Assembly (NCBI GenBank): GCA_900473745.1
Contig: UCMW01000008.1
Coordinates: 118,865 to 182,864 of the forward strand
Source of the DNA: Hyphomicrobiales bacterium
Lineage (GTDB): Bacteria > Pseudomonadota > Alphaproteobacteria > Rhizobiales > Rhizobiaceae
DNA: 64,000 nucleotides
Direction: 5' to 3'
In this document: one piece after another, positions 35,406 to 44,020 of the stretch
How positions within the stretch are numbered: the stretch's first letter is position 1
Layout: every line of letters begins with the position of its first letter
Position numbers and translations under genes: made by a program
Notes under the pieces: generated by a model
Seen by the model: the letters and a program-made list of their open reading frames with translations, nothing else
Databases searched by the model: none
Told to the model about the DNA's origin: nothing

Positions 35406-37055
35406 GTCCTATGTGGGCAAGCAAACCGGGAACAGGCCAACAGGTCTCCCTGCATCAGCAACAGCCAATGCACTAATAAGATTGCAACAGATGGTTTCCA
35501 CCGTCAACGGGATCGTTCCCTGCCATAGCAAACACAGGATCCATCGGCATGTTGCTCGCCGTGGTCCTCACCGTCCTTAAGATGGGATACGTGCCCAGGT
35601 GGAAGGCCCGAACATTATCTACAGGGTCGCAATCGCGCCCTCACGGCACTTGCAGAGAGGGGTCCTTCCACCTGGTCTCCGGTCGTTCAACGAACGGCCG
35701 GTATTCTGTCTGTGTCTTGATGACCGCGTGAGCGACACGTGCCATCTTGGCAGTAAGAGCTGTCATCGCCTTACGTCTGCGATCCGCATCATTGGCGTTG
35801 CCAGCCATGTATCTCCCAAGTTTGTCGCGGAAGCTGTTATCACGTTGGCGGGATGCGACCTGGGCAGCCATCCAGAAAGTTCGGCGCAGACGAGCGTTTC
35901 CGTACTTCGATAGCTTTGTTCGGCCTCGGAAGGTGCCCGACTGCGAGGTCGCAAGATCGAGACCGCAGAACTTCAGAAATTGGCGATGGTGCCGGAAGCG
36001 GCGCAGGTCGCCGGCCTCTGCCAAGATCGTCAAAGCATTGATCGGTCCTATCCCGGGGATCTTGCACAGGAGCTGCTAATCCTGATGGTCTGCCAGCAGC
36101 GACTGCGCAATTTGCTCGATGCGGTTGCGTTCACGGATCAGGCTTCGACCTTGGCCAATGATCATGCGAAACATGCTGATAGCAACAGCGTCTTCGGCTA
36201 TGGGCAGCGCTACAGATGAGCAAGCTGTCTCATAGATGTCATTGATTAATCGTGCTTTTGAGACTTTGCGGCCAACGAGCGTCCATGCTTCCGCAACAAA
36301 AGCCTCCCGTCCGAGTGAAGTGATGCTGCTGGGCGTCGGGAAGCGTTCGATCAAAGCCAGAAGCCAGTCCGACCGGCTGTTACCGGCAAAGTAGGCGATC
36401 TCGGGAAAATAGAGCGGCAGGTAGTGGTTCAGGATGCGGTGCCAAGTCTGGGTCTTGGCTTTGGAGATGACTTCGTGGGTCTTCGACAGTTCCTGCAAAT
36501 CGTTGATGCCGGCTTCAAGCGGATCGACGTAAACTTGGGTGGCACCGATCCGCAACATGTGCAGGATCACCTGTGCATCCTTCGGATCGTTCTTGTCCCA
36601 GCCGTTATGCAGTGCCTCTCGCGTCCTGGCCAATGCAACTGAAGAGATCAGTCGCAACTGGAAACCTGCCATAAGCAGCTTATGCGCCAGGGTACGATGA
36701 TAATTACCGGTCGCTTCGAAGCCGATGACGATTGGCCGTGACATGGAAGCCAATTCCTCCACCAAGCGATCATAGTCATCCTTGGTCGCCATCACCGTCA
36801 TACGACGGCGCCGGCCACCTTCGGGCCGCTCGATAAGAACCTCCTGACGGTGCTTCGACATATCGATCGCTACCAGCACGGCGTTTGTGGGAGTAGAAAG
36901 ATATTTGGTCATGGCTTGTCGCCTCCAAAGTGTTGCCTCGACAACTTCACTTTAGAGACCTGTCGACCGGCCATGACCACCGCCGACGGCGCGCTGCGCT
37001 ACGCATGGCTTCGCGCGCCGACGGCTATGTCAGAGCAAGATTCCCGATGTGCTAT
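35406..37055 (-). mobile_element. IS110-family insertion sequence nested in IS3 orfB
   Basis: The boundaries come from restoring the IS3 reading frame: GTGGACAAC ends at 35405 and GGTAGCGAATTC resumes at 37056, with one ambiguous G. The 1650-base element carries one minus-strand transposase gene (36912-35641), 143 bases upstream of it and 235 bases downstream. No terminal inverted repeats and no target duplication are seen, as usual for IS110. IS110 elements carry a bridge RNA in a non-coding end; the longer downstream end (35406-35640) is the candidate, which would fit the IS1111 layout. Confidence 0.85.
35641..36912 (-). pseudogene. IS110-family transposase with an in-frame TAG
   Basis: The gene encodes a DEDD-type recombinase of 422 residues when read through one stop codon. 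The RuvC-like N-terminal part has Asp17 (VAIDMSK), Glu66 (GFEATGN), Asp109 and Asp112 (NDPKDAQ). The C-terminal transposase domain has IPGIGPINALTIL and CGLDLATSQSGTFRG with the serine nucleophile region. TAG at 36078-36076 (codon 279) replaces what is usually a tyrosine codon before the C-terminal domain; the frame is unchanged across it. GGAGGCGACAAGCC precedes ATG 36912. Without readthrough the product lacks the catalytic serine. Confidence 0.9.
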
Positions 37056-37346
37056 GGTAGCGAATTCATCTCCCGTGATCTTGACCTCTGGGCCTATGCC
37101 AACAACGTCACCCTGGACTTGTCACGACCTGGAAAGCCGACCGACAATGGCTTCATCGAGGCGTTCAACAGCAAGCTGCGGTCGGAGTGCCTGAACGCCC
37201 ATTGGTTCCTGACCCTTGCGGATTCGCGCGAAAAGTTGGAGACTTGGCGTCGATACTACAACGAGGAACGTCCTCACTCGGCGATCGGGTATAACGTCCC
37301 GATCGCCCTGCATAATCCCGGTGGCGCAACCAGCCAGCCATCGTGA
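37056..37346 (+). pseudogene. IS3-family transposase OrfB, 3' part
   Basis: This is the continuation of orfB after the IS110 insert: GSEFISRDLDLWAYANNV, then the catalytic glutamate in TDNGFIEAFNSKLRSECLN, and the C-terminal RRYYNEERPHSAIGYNVP. Joined to the 5' part it would give a complete integrase of normal length. Confidence 0.92.
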
Positions 37347-37448
37347 TCAGAGCCGGAAAACTCCAGCTTCCGGCGGTCCAAGCTTCGGTCCCAGAGCAAA
37401 AAACTCAAGACTCTCCCGAAAACTGGAGGGAGATTGGGTCTCAGGTCA

Positions 37449-38425
37449 CACTGAAGCACCAGAAACCATTGTCAAAGATCTTTGCAGTCGGAGACGATTG
37501 GCAATCGATTTATCGTTTTGCCGGCTCCGACATCAGCATTTTCACGCAATTCGAGGCGAATTTCGGCGCGAGCTGGCAGGGCCGGCTCGAGACGACATAC
37601 CGATGCAATCAGGTGATCGCCGATGCTGCCGCTGACTTCATTCAGCGGAATCCCGCTCAGCTGCGAAAGGCCGTGCGCTCGGTCAGACCGGCGATAGCAC
37701 GATCCATCAGTGCCATTCCGATAACCGGCGAGCAAAGTAAACCCGACTTAAGTCAGGCAAGCCTGCGTCTCTTAGAACGGCTTGACCGGTTCCTCGGCGG
37801 AATAGCAGACCAGTGGCGCACGAGCAGCTCTACCAAGTTGAAGGTCATGGTGCTCTGGCGATATAACCTGCTTGATCCATTCGCCGGCGGCCTTACCTTG
37901 TTCGAGAATATCGAAGTATCGGGCTTGTCATTTCATCGCGCGAAGGGGCTGGAGGCGGATTACACGATCCTGCTGGATGTCAGCGAGGGCGAATATGGTG
38001 TGCCCGGCCGAATTGAAGATGACGAGCTTCTGAACCTGGTGATGCCGCAGCCGGAGACCTTCGAATACGCCGAGGAGCGGCGTTTATTTTACGTCGCCCT
38101 AACGCGGGCAAGCCGGGGCGTTTTCCTGCTGATGAACGGCCGGCAGCCATCACGATACATTCACGAACTGGCGAAGATCGCTGGCAGCAATTTTCGACTG
38201 GAGACGATCGATGGGGAGGCGCTACCTCAATGCCCAATCTGCCATGTTGGGCATCTCGTTGAGAGAAAGAGCAAGACCGGAGACCGCTTTGTAGGTTGCA
38301 CGCAGTATCCCGATTGCAGTCACAAGTCGCGACTACCTAAAGAAAGACAGCCTATCATCAAAGCAAACCCACTAGGTTCGGAAACAGTGTTACCGGTTTC
38401 CAACAAGCGAAAGCTGCGCAAATAG
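37449..38425 (+). pseudogene. UvrD/Rep-type helicase, C-terminal fragment with zinc finger
   Basis: About 325 codons remain of a superfamily 1 helicase. Visible are motif III (FAVGDDWQSIYRFAGSD), motif IV (TYRCNQVIADAA), motif V (SFHRAKGLEADYTILLDV) and motif VI (YVALTRASRGVFLL). A topoisomerase-type zinc finger with CPICHVGHL and GCTQYPDC closes the protein. Walker A and motifs I-II are absent; the sequence starts at the IS3 right end. The N-terminal half is not on the other side of the IS, so the gene is dead, probably by IS-linked deletion. Confidence 0.88.
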
Positions 38426-38644
38426 GGCCTCTACACGTTGCAGTGTAATCCCGTGATCGCACGTGCGCGGTGGCGGTCGTTAAGCTCTTGAACCAATTCG
38501 AACCGCTGCCTCACACTTGCGAGATTCGACGACTTCTACTTTTCTGAGGAAACATTGTGACGAAGTAGGCCAATCAAACGGGGCAGCAGCTTTTCTCTAT
38601 CACCGGCCAACTGCACGGCAGGCGCCCGTGTTCTGCCCAAGGTG

Positions 38645-39445
38645 CTACACGGTGCCGCCAAGCGATCCCTCCAGCGTTGCAAGCTCGTGCCCGCCTGCCA
38701 TCAGATCCTGCAGCTGTTCTGCGGTGATATCGCCGCGCAAGGCCGTACCCAGTGTCTGGCCACGGTTGAGCACGGTGAAGCGATCACCCACGGCCATGGC
38801 ATGGCGCACATTGTGTGTGATGAACACGATCGCGATGCCTTGCTTTCGCACCTTGTCGATCGTTGCCAGCACGTTTGCGGTCTGGCGCACACCGAGTGCC
38901 GAGGTTGGTTCGTCGAGGATCAAAACCTTCGCCCCGAAATGCACGGCGCGGGCAATGGCAACCGTCTGGCGCTCGCCGCCCGACAGTGTACCCACCGCCT
39001 GGTTTGGGCCGCGCAGGCTGATACCCATGGCGCCCATTTCATGCATGGTGATGCGGTTGGCATATTCATGGTCGAACAGTTTCAGCGGTCCGAACTTCCG
39101 GATCGGCTCGTTGCCCATGAAAAAGTTGCGGCTGACCGACATCAAAGGGATCATGGCCAGATCCTGGTAAACCGTGGCGATACCGGCCTTGATCGCATCG
39201 CGCGGATCGTCGAACTGCATCGGCTTACCTTCGAACAGGATTTCGCCGCTTGTCGGCTTGTGCACGCCGGACATGGTCTTGATGAAGGTCGACTTGCCGG
39301 CACCGTTATCGCCAAGAAGGCAGTGGCATTCGCCGGGGAAAATGTCGACCGAGACGCCGGCCAGCGCAATCACCGCACCGAAATGCTTCTCGATATCGCG
39401 CATCTGGATAAGCGGCGTGCGGGTCGTGGTGGGGATAGGGCTCAT
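38645..39445 (-). CDS. Sugar ABC transporter ATP-binding protein (FrcA-like, single domain)
   Basis: This 266-residue ATPase has Walker A GDNGAGKST (45-53), signature LSGGE (153-157) and Walker B LILDEPT (174-180). It has one nucleotide-binding domain, as in FrcA of the rhizobial fructose importer, unlike the double-domain RbsA. ATG 39445 follows GGGGAG and lies one base after the permease stop. With the permease and binding protein upstream it forms a CUT2 importer. Neighbouring iol genes suggest inositol or a related cyclitol as substrate. Confidence 0.9.
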   Translation of the reverse strand: MSPIPTTTRTPLIQMRDIEKHFGAVIALAGVSVDIFPGECHCLLGDNGAGKSTFIKTMSGVHKPTSGEILFEGKPMQFDDPRDAIKAGIATVYQDLAMIPLMSVSRNFFMGNEPIRKFGPLKLFDHEYANRITMHEMGAMGISLRGPNQAVGTLSGGERQTVAIARAVHFGAKVLILDEPTSALGVRQTANVLATIDKVRKQGIAIVFITHNVRHAMAVGDRFTVLNRGQTLGTALRGDITAEQLQDLMAGGHELATLEGSLGGTV

Positions 39446-39446
39446 C

Positions 39447-40559
39447 TCAGCGCTCCCCTGTGATGATGCGACGGATATAGGTGTTGAGAATGACGGCAAA
39501 CAGCAGAATGACGCCGAGGAACACCCGGAACAGGCTGCTTTCGACCCCAGCAAAGAACAGCCCCTGCTGGACGACGCCGAATATCAGCGCGCCGAGGGCT
39601 GCCCCAATGACCGAGCCGTAACCGCCCGTCAGCAGCGCACCGCCGATAACGACGGCGATGATGGCCTCGAATTCCTTGAGCAGGCCACGATCGGCCCCGG
39701 CGGAGCCGAACTCGAAGACCTGGCAGGCAGCAAAGACTGTGGCACAGAAGGCCGTGAACATGAACATCAGGATCTTCACCCGGTTGACCGGCACGCCGAC
39801 ATAACGTGCAGCCTGGGCATCGCCACCGGCGGCGAAGATCCAGTTGCCGAAGCGAGTACGAGTCAGGACGAAATGACCGACGGCGACGAGGGCAAGCGCC
39901 CAGACGATCAGCATCGGCAGGCCGTCGACAACAGGCTGGCCCTTGAGATTGCCGCGCTCGAAAACGGCCAGCAGACCAAGCTCGCCGAGCCAGGTGAACA
40001 ACGGCTGGCCGATCTTGCCGCCGAAAGCGGGGGCAAGCCAGTCACCCTCGGCCGCCTCGCGAATGCCGCCGATGATGGTCTTGCGTTCGAGCGTCTGCGG
40101 CAGGAAGATGGTGAAACCGCGCAGGATGAAGAGGGTAGCAAGCGTCACGATGAAGCTCGGCAGGCCGGTGCGCACGACGATGTAGCCGTTGAGCGCACCC
40201 AGCGCCACGCAGATGATGAACGTCAACAGGATTGCGAACCAGACCGGCCAGCCGAGCGTGACGCTGAAAATGGCGATCAGCATGCCGGCAAAGCCAATCA
40301 TCGAGCCGACGGAGAGATCGAATTCGCCGGCGATCATCAGCAGGCAGGCGCCGACGGCGATGATCATGAACTGGGCCGAGACAATGGACCAGTTCAGAAC
40401 GCCCTGGGCATTGAACATGCCGCTGTCATAGGCAAACAGCGCGAAAAAGGCGAAGACCGCCACGGTCCCGACCATGCTGCCAAGTTCAGGCCGGATCAGG
40501 CTGCGCCTGAAGGCCGACATCGTCTTGACGCGCTCGTCGGTGTGCGCATTGCTACTCAT
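39447..40559 (-). CDS. Sugar ABC transporter permease (FrcC-like, CUT2)
   Basis: This inner-membrane permease of 370 residues has about ten hydrophobic segments, the motif ACLLMIAGEFDLSVGSMIGFAG and the coupling segment AVVIGGALLTGGYGSVIGA. Longer than RbsC by about 45 residues, it matches the FrcC subgroup. It is translated between the binding protein and ATPase genes, 98 bases after the former. Confidence 0.9.
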   Translation of the reverse strand: MSSNAHTDERVKTMSAFRRSLIRPELGSMVGTVAVFAFFALFAYDSGMFNAQGVLNWSIVSAQFMIIAVGACLLMIAGEFDLSVGSMIGFAGMLIAIFSVTLGWPVWFAILLTFIICVALGALNGYIVVRTGLPSFIVTLATLFILRGFTIFLPQTLERKTIIGGIREAAEGDWLAPAFGGKIGQPLFTWLGELGLLAVFERGNLKGQPVVDGLPMLIVWALALVAVGHFVLTRTRFGNWIFAAGGDAQAARYVGVPVNRVKILMFMFTAFCATVFAACQVFEFGSAGADRGLLKEFEAIIAVVIGGALLTGGYGSVIGAALGALIFGVVQQGLFFAGVESSLFRVFLGVILLFAVILNTYIRRIITGER

Positions 40560-40657
40560 GAGCCAGTCCCATCATGTGCTGGGCAGGCAGGCCTCCGCGT
40601 GGGGCTTGCTGCATGATAGAGCGGCGAAGGCCATTCCTTCGCCGCCTTGACGTTTGA

Positions 40658-41608
40658 TCAGCGGTATTCGCCCGCGAACTCTTCGACCTTTGACAGGGCT
40701 TCCTTGGTGACGAAGCCCGGGCCGGAGTTGATGTTGTTGCCCGGCAGCACGCCGTAGCGATCATAGTTGGTCAGGATCACAACTGGCAGATAGGCCTGCA
40801 GGAAGGGCTGCTGGTCGATGCCCCACTTGATGGTACCGTCCTTGATGGCCTTGACGATTTCGGTGCCCAGATCGAAGGTGCCGAAATAGAGCGAGCCGGC
40901 CGTGCCCATTTCCTGCAGTGCCTGGATGGTCGGGTCTGCCGATGTCGGCCCCAGCGTCAGAACGGCCTGGGTATCCGGGTTTGCCGTCAGGTAGGCTTTC
41001 ACGCGGTTCTTGATCTCGGCCGGGTCCTGGCCGGCATCGATCATGCTGTCGCCCAGCTCGATGCCGAGACCATCGGCAAAACCGCGGCAGCGGTCGGCAA
41101 CAACTGTGTTCGAGATGACATGGTTGACGCAGACGAAGGACTTGATTCCGTCGCCCTTGGCGCGCATGCCCGCAGCCAGACCGGCATCATATTCCGGCTG
41201 GCCGACGAACATTAGCGCGCCCACTTCGCGGGTCTGCTCCGGCGTGCCAGAATTCATGATGATGACGTCGATGCCCTGGTCGACGGCGGCCCGGATCGGG
41301 CCCGAGAGAACGTCAAAATCGGCGAGCGTGGTAATGATGCCGTCGGGGTTAGATGCAGCTGCCTGCTCGATGATGCGGGCCATGTCGGCCAAGTCTCCGG
41401 TCGGCGGATTGCGATACTCTACAGTCACGCCCATCTGCTTGCCGGCTAGCGCGATGCCGTTCTTGATGGTGTTCCACCAGCTGTCGCTATCGGGCGCATG
41501 GCTGACGAGGATGTATCGCTCGCCCTCCGCGGAAGCGGCTCCTGCGATCACGAAGGGTGCCGCGACCAGGGTGACGGCCAGTGCGAATGTTTTTGCCAGT
41601 TTAGTCAT
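40658..41608 (-). CDS. Sugar/cyclitol ABC transporter binding protein (CUT2)
   Basis: This exported protein of 316 residues has a signal peptide ending ASA (about 1-27). The ribose-binding-type lobes are visible: SHAPDSDSWWNTIKNGIALAGKQMG at the start, NPDGIITTLADFDVLSG, and IKWGIDQQPFLQAYLPVV in the second lobe. The Trp-Trp pair near the start may stack on a ring. TGGGAGGAAACA sets ATG 41608. Its promoter region contains the LacI-type operator at 41688, so uptake should be induced together with the iol genes. Confidence 0.9.
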   Translation of the reverse strand: MTKLAKTFALAVTLVAAPFVIAGAASAEGERYILVSHAPDSDSWWNTIKNGIALAGKQMGVTVEYRNPPTGDLADMARIIEQAAASNPDGIITTLADFDVLSGPIRAAVDQGIDVIIMNSGTPEQTREVGALMFVGQPEYDAGLAAGMRAKGDGIKSFVCVNHVISNTVVADRCRGFADGLGIELGDSMIDAGQDPAEIKNRVKAYLTANPDTQAVLTLGPTSADPTIQALQEMGTAGSLYFGTFDLGTEIVKAIKDGTIKWGIDQQPFLQAYLPVVILTNYDRYGVLPGNNINSGPGFVTKEALSKVEEFAGEYR

Positions 41609-41687
41609 TGTTTCCTCCCAGAGAATGACGGATGCAGCGCGAGGGCGTTGCCGCGCCTGACGATCAGACTACACCAAAGTGGACTGT

Positions 41688-41703
41688 TTGCAACCGGTTG
41701 CAA
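41688..41703. promoter_or_regulatory. LacI-family operator 1
   Basis: TTGCAACCGGTTGCAA is a perfect 16-bp palindrome with the central CG typical of LacI/GalR operators. It lies in the 168-base gap between the divergent transporter and regulator genes, 74 bases before the regulator ATG. The same core recurs at 46066-46085. Confidence 0.8.
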
Positions 41704-41776
41704 CATTAGCCTTGTCAATACATGCTGCGCTTCGAGCGTTCCTGCGCTAGAACGACAGTTCCAAGAGGATTAAATC

Positions 41777-42775
41777 ATGCCGCCGACACTGAAGGATGTT
41801 GCAGAAAAAGCCGGCGTGTCGCGTTCCGCCGTGTCGCGCACCTTCACGGAAGGCGCATCGGTTTCGCCCAGGACCCGCAAGAAGGTGGAGAAGGCAGCGG
41901 CCGAGCTCGGTTACAGCCCCAACGCGCTTGCCTCAAGCCTCACCACCGGTCGGACCAAGCTCATTGGACTGGTGTCGAACAACTTCCACAATCCCATTTT
42001 TCTCGAAGTATTCGACCTCTTCACCCGCGGCCTACAGGAGCGGGGCCTGCGGCCACTGCTCGTCAATCTCTCGCATGAGATCGATCCGGCCAGTTCGGTC
42101 CGCATGTTGCGGCAATATTCCGTCGATGGCGTTCTGGTTGCCTCTTCGACGCTGCCGCCGGGCTTTGCGCTCGCCTTCCGCGATGCCGGCATGCCGGTGG
42201 TGCACAGCTTCGGCCGGTATTCTTCCTCGACACAGGTGCATGTGGTCGGGATCGATAATGTGGAAGCGGGGCGCATGGCGGCGCGGGAATTGCTGGCGCG
42301 CGGCTATCGCCGTATCGGCTTTCTCGGCGGACCGGAGGCGGCCACCTCGACCCAGGACCGACTGAAGGGCTTCCGCGAGGAATTGGCAAGCCACCCGCTG
42401 GTGAACCTCAGGACATCGTTTGCCGATGCCTACAGTTTCGAGGCAGGACGCCGCGAGATGCAACGCCTGCTGCAGTCCAGGCCTGCCGAAGCCTATTTCT
42501 GCGGTGACGACGTGTTGTCGATCGGAGCCCTCAGCGCGGTTCACGAAGCCGGGCTGAGGGTACCGGAAGATCTCGGGATCATGGGTCTCAACGACATGGA
42601 GATCGCCGGTTGGGCCAATATCAACCTGACGACGATCCGCCAGCCGGTGCGCCAGATTATCGGATCGTCAATTGAACTGATCGTGGCAATGCTGGACGAG
42701 CCTGAACGCTATCCGGAGGCCCGGCTGTTTCCCTGCACCTTCGTCGAACGCGGTACGCTCAGGCCACGCGCATAG
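41777..42775 (+). CDS. LacI-family transcriptional regulator of the inositol cluster
   Basis: This 332-residue regulator has an N-terminal helix-turn-helix (LKDVAEKAGVSRSAVSRTF) with hinge helix PNALASSL, and a periplasmic-binding-like effector domain with KLIGLVSNNFHNPIF and VGIDNVEAGRMAARELLARG. It is divergent from the importer and faces the two palindromes that match LacI-type operators. It therefore probably represses both the importer and the iolD and iolG promoters and its own gene, with an inositol derivative as inducer. Rhizobial IolR is of the RpiR family, so this is a different solution. Confidence 0.88.
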   Translation: MPPTLKDVAEKAGVSRSAVSRTFTEGASVSPRTRKKVEKAAAELGYSPNALASSLTTGRTKLIGLVSNNFHNPIFLEVFDLFTRGLQERGLRPLLVNLSHEIDPASSVRMLRQYSVDGVLVASSTLPPGFALAFRDAGMPVVHSFGRYSSSTQVHVVGIDNVEAGRMAARELLARGYRRIGFLGGPEAATSTQDRLKGFREELASHPLVNLRTSFADAYSFEAGRREMQRLLQSRPAEAYFCGDDVLSIGALSAVHEAGLRVPEDLGIMGLNDMEIAGWANINLTTIRQPVRQIIGSSIELIVAMLDEPERYPEARLFPCTFVERGTLRPRA

Positions 42776-42815
42776 CGGACTGCCACGAAGCGCATCGTAA
42801 ACCTGCCATAATTGA

Positions 42816-42845
42816 CCGGCCGGGCAGCGATCGCGACCCGGCCGG
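42816..42845. terminator. Bidirectional terminator candidate
   Basis: CCGGCCGGG (42816-42824) and CCCGGCCGG (42837-42845) form a perfect 9-bp GC stem around a 12-base loop. It lies between the convergent ends of the regulator gene and the Gfo/Idh/MocA gene. There are only short T-rich stretches on either side. Confidence 0.6.
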
Positions 42846-42851
42846 ACCTAT

Positions 42852-44009
42852 TCAGCGGAACATCGGCGGGCGCGCATCCATCCATGCGCCCATCTGCTTG
42901 CCGCTTTCGGCAACCGCAAAGACCGCGGCCATCGAGCGCAATCCGTCCTCGGCGCGCGGGTAGAGATCGGCGGCCGGTTCCATTGTCCGTGCGTCCTTGC
43001 CGGCGCGGATCGCCTCGGCGAGGTCGGAATAGATGTTGGCGAAGGCCAGCGGCATGCCTTCGGCATGACCGACTGTCACGCGGCTGCTGCGATCGGCCTC
43101 GGGCGACAGATTGCCTTCGCCGCGCTCGATAATCTGGAGGCGCTGGCCGAGTGGCATCCAGTAGAGCTGGTTCGGTTGCTCTTGCGCCCAACGCAGCCCG
43201 CCCTTTTCACCAAACACCTGCAGCGTCAACCCGTGCTGGCGGCCAATCGCGATGGACGAGGTCCAGAGCCGCCCGACCGTGCCGCCGCTCATGCGGAAAT
43301 TGACCATGGCATCGTCTTCCAGAATGCGGCTTTCGATGCAGGAGACCGTATCAGCAGACAGGCATTCCACCTCCTGCCCTGTGACAAAGCTCGCCATGTG
43401 CATGGCATGAATGCCGCAATCGGCAAACTGCGCCGAGACGCCCGCCTGGGCGGGGTCATACCGCCAACGCACCCGAGGGTTCTCGGCATCGGCCGCATCG
43501 GCGTGGTGACCATGGGCGAACTCGGCCTTCACGAGGCGGATACGTCCGAGATCACCCCGGGCGACCATGGCCCGCATGTGACGAACCAGCGAATAGCCGG
43601 TATAGCCGTAATTGACGGCGCAGATCCGCCCGCTCGCCCGGGCGATCTTCACGATCTCCTCGCCTTCCTCGACGGTCATGGTCATCGGCTTTTCGCACAA
43701 CACATGAAAACCATGCTCCAGAAAGGCCTTGGTGATCTCGAAATGCGTGGCGTTCGGCGTGGCGACGGTGACGAGATCGACGCGATCGGCACGATCCTTC
43801 TCGCCGGCAAGCATCTCCTTCCAGTCACCATAGGCCCGCTCCGGCACAATGCCGAGACTTTCGGCAAAGGCGCGCCCCTCGTCGGCGCGGTGGTCAAGTG
43901 CGCCTGCGACAAACTCGAACTGCCCGTCCAGCCCTGCGCCCAGTCGATGCGCCGGTCCGATCTGGCTGCCCTCACCGCCGCCGATCATTCCCCAATTCAG
44001 TTTCGCCAT
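42852..44009 (-). CDS. Gfo/Idh/MocA family dehydrogenase (inositol cluster)
   Basis: This 385-residue enzyme has the Rossmann motif GMIGGGEGSQIGPAHR and catalytic EKPMTMTVEEG, plus the C-terminal domain motif ADCGIHAMHMASFVTG with the usual Asp/His pair. It resembles dehydrogenases found beside iol genes in rhizobia that oxidise myo-, scyllo- or D-chiro-inositol; the isomer cannot be told. It starts 11 bases after the TIM-barrel gene stop and is the last gene of the minus-strand trio under the operator at 46066. Confidence 0.87.
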   Translation of the reverse strand: MAKLNWGMIGGGEGSQIGPAHRLGAGLDGQFEFVAGALDHRADEGRAFAESLGIVPERAYGDWKEMLAGEKDRADRVDLVTVATPNATHFEITKAFLEHGFHVLCEKPMTMTVEEGEEIVKIARASGRICAVNYGYTGYSLVRHMRAMVARGDLGRIRLVKAEFAHGHHADAADAENPRVRWRYDPAQAGVSAQFADCGIHAMHMASFVTGQEVECLSADTVSCIESRILEDDAMVNFRMSGGTVGRLWTSSIAIGRQHGLTLQVFGEKGGLRWAQEQPNQLYWMPLGQRLQIIERGEGNLSPEADRSSRVTVGHAEGMPLAFANIYSDLAEAIRAGKDARTMEPAADLYPRAEDGLRSMAAVFAVAESGKQMGAWMDARPPMFR

Positions 44010-44020
44010 TATGCCCGTTC

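Larger units (their letters stand above)
34452..37448 (+). mobile_element. IS3-family insertion sequence, interrupted by IS110
   Basis: The ends are a long imperfect inverted repeat: TGACCTGAG...CCTCCAG...TTTT at 34452 and its reverse complement ending at 37448, with a second exact block TGCTCTGGGAC exactly 50 bases in from both ends (34502-34512 and 37388-37398). Inside are orfA and orfB of an IS3-type transposase. Without the 1650-base IS110 insert the element is 1347 bp, the usual IS3 size. No target duplication is seen (flanks GAT and CAC), which suggests that a deletion or recombination followed insertion. Confidence 0.82.

Noticed and set aside
39174..40616. 480-codon plus-strand frame opposite the ABC ATPase and permease genes
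   Set aside because: Highly charged, repetitive Glu/Asp/Arg content is the mirror of membrane-protein codons; the minus-strand genes have all family motifs.
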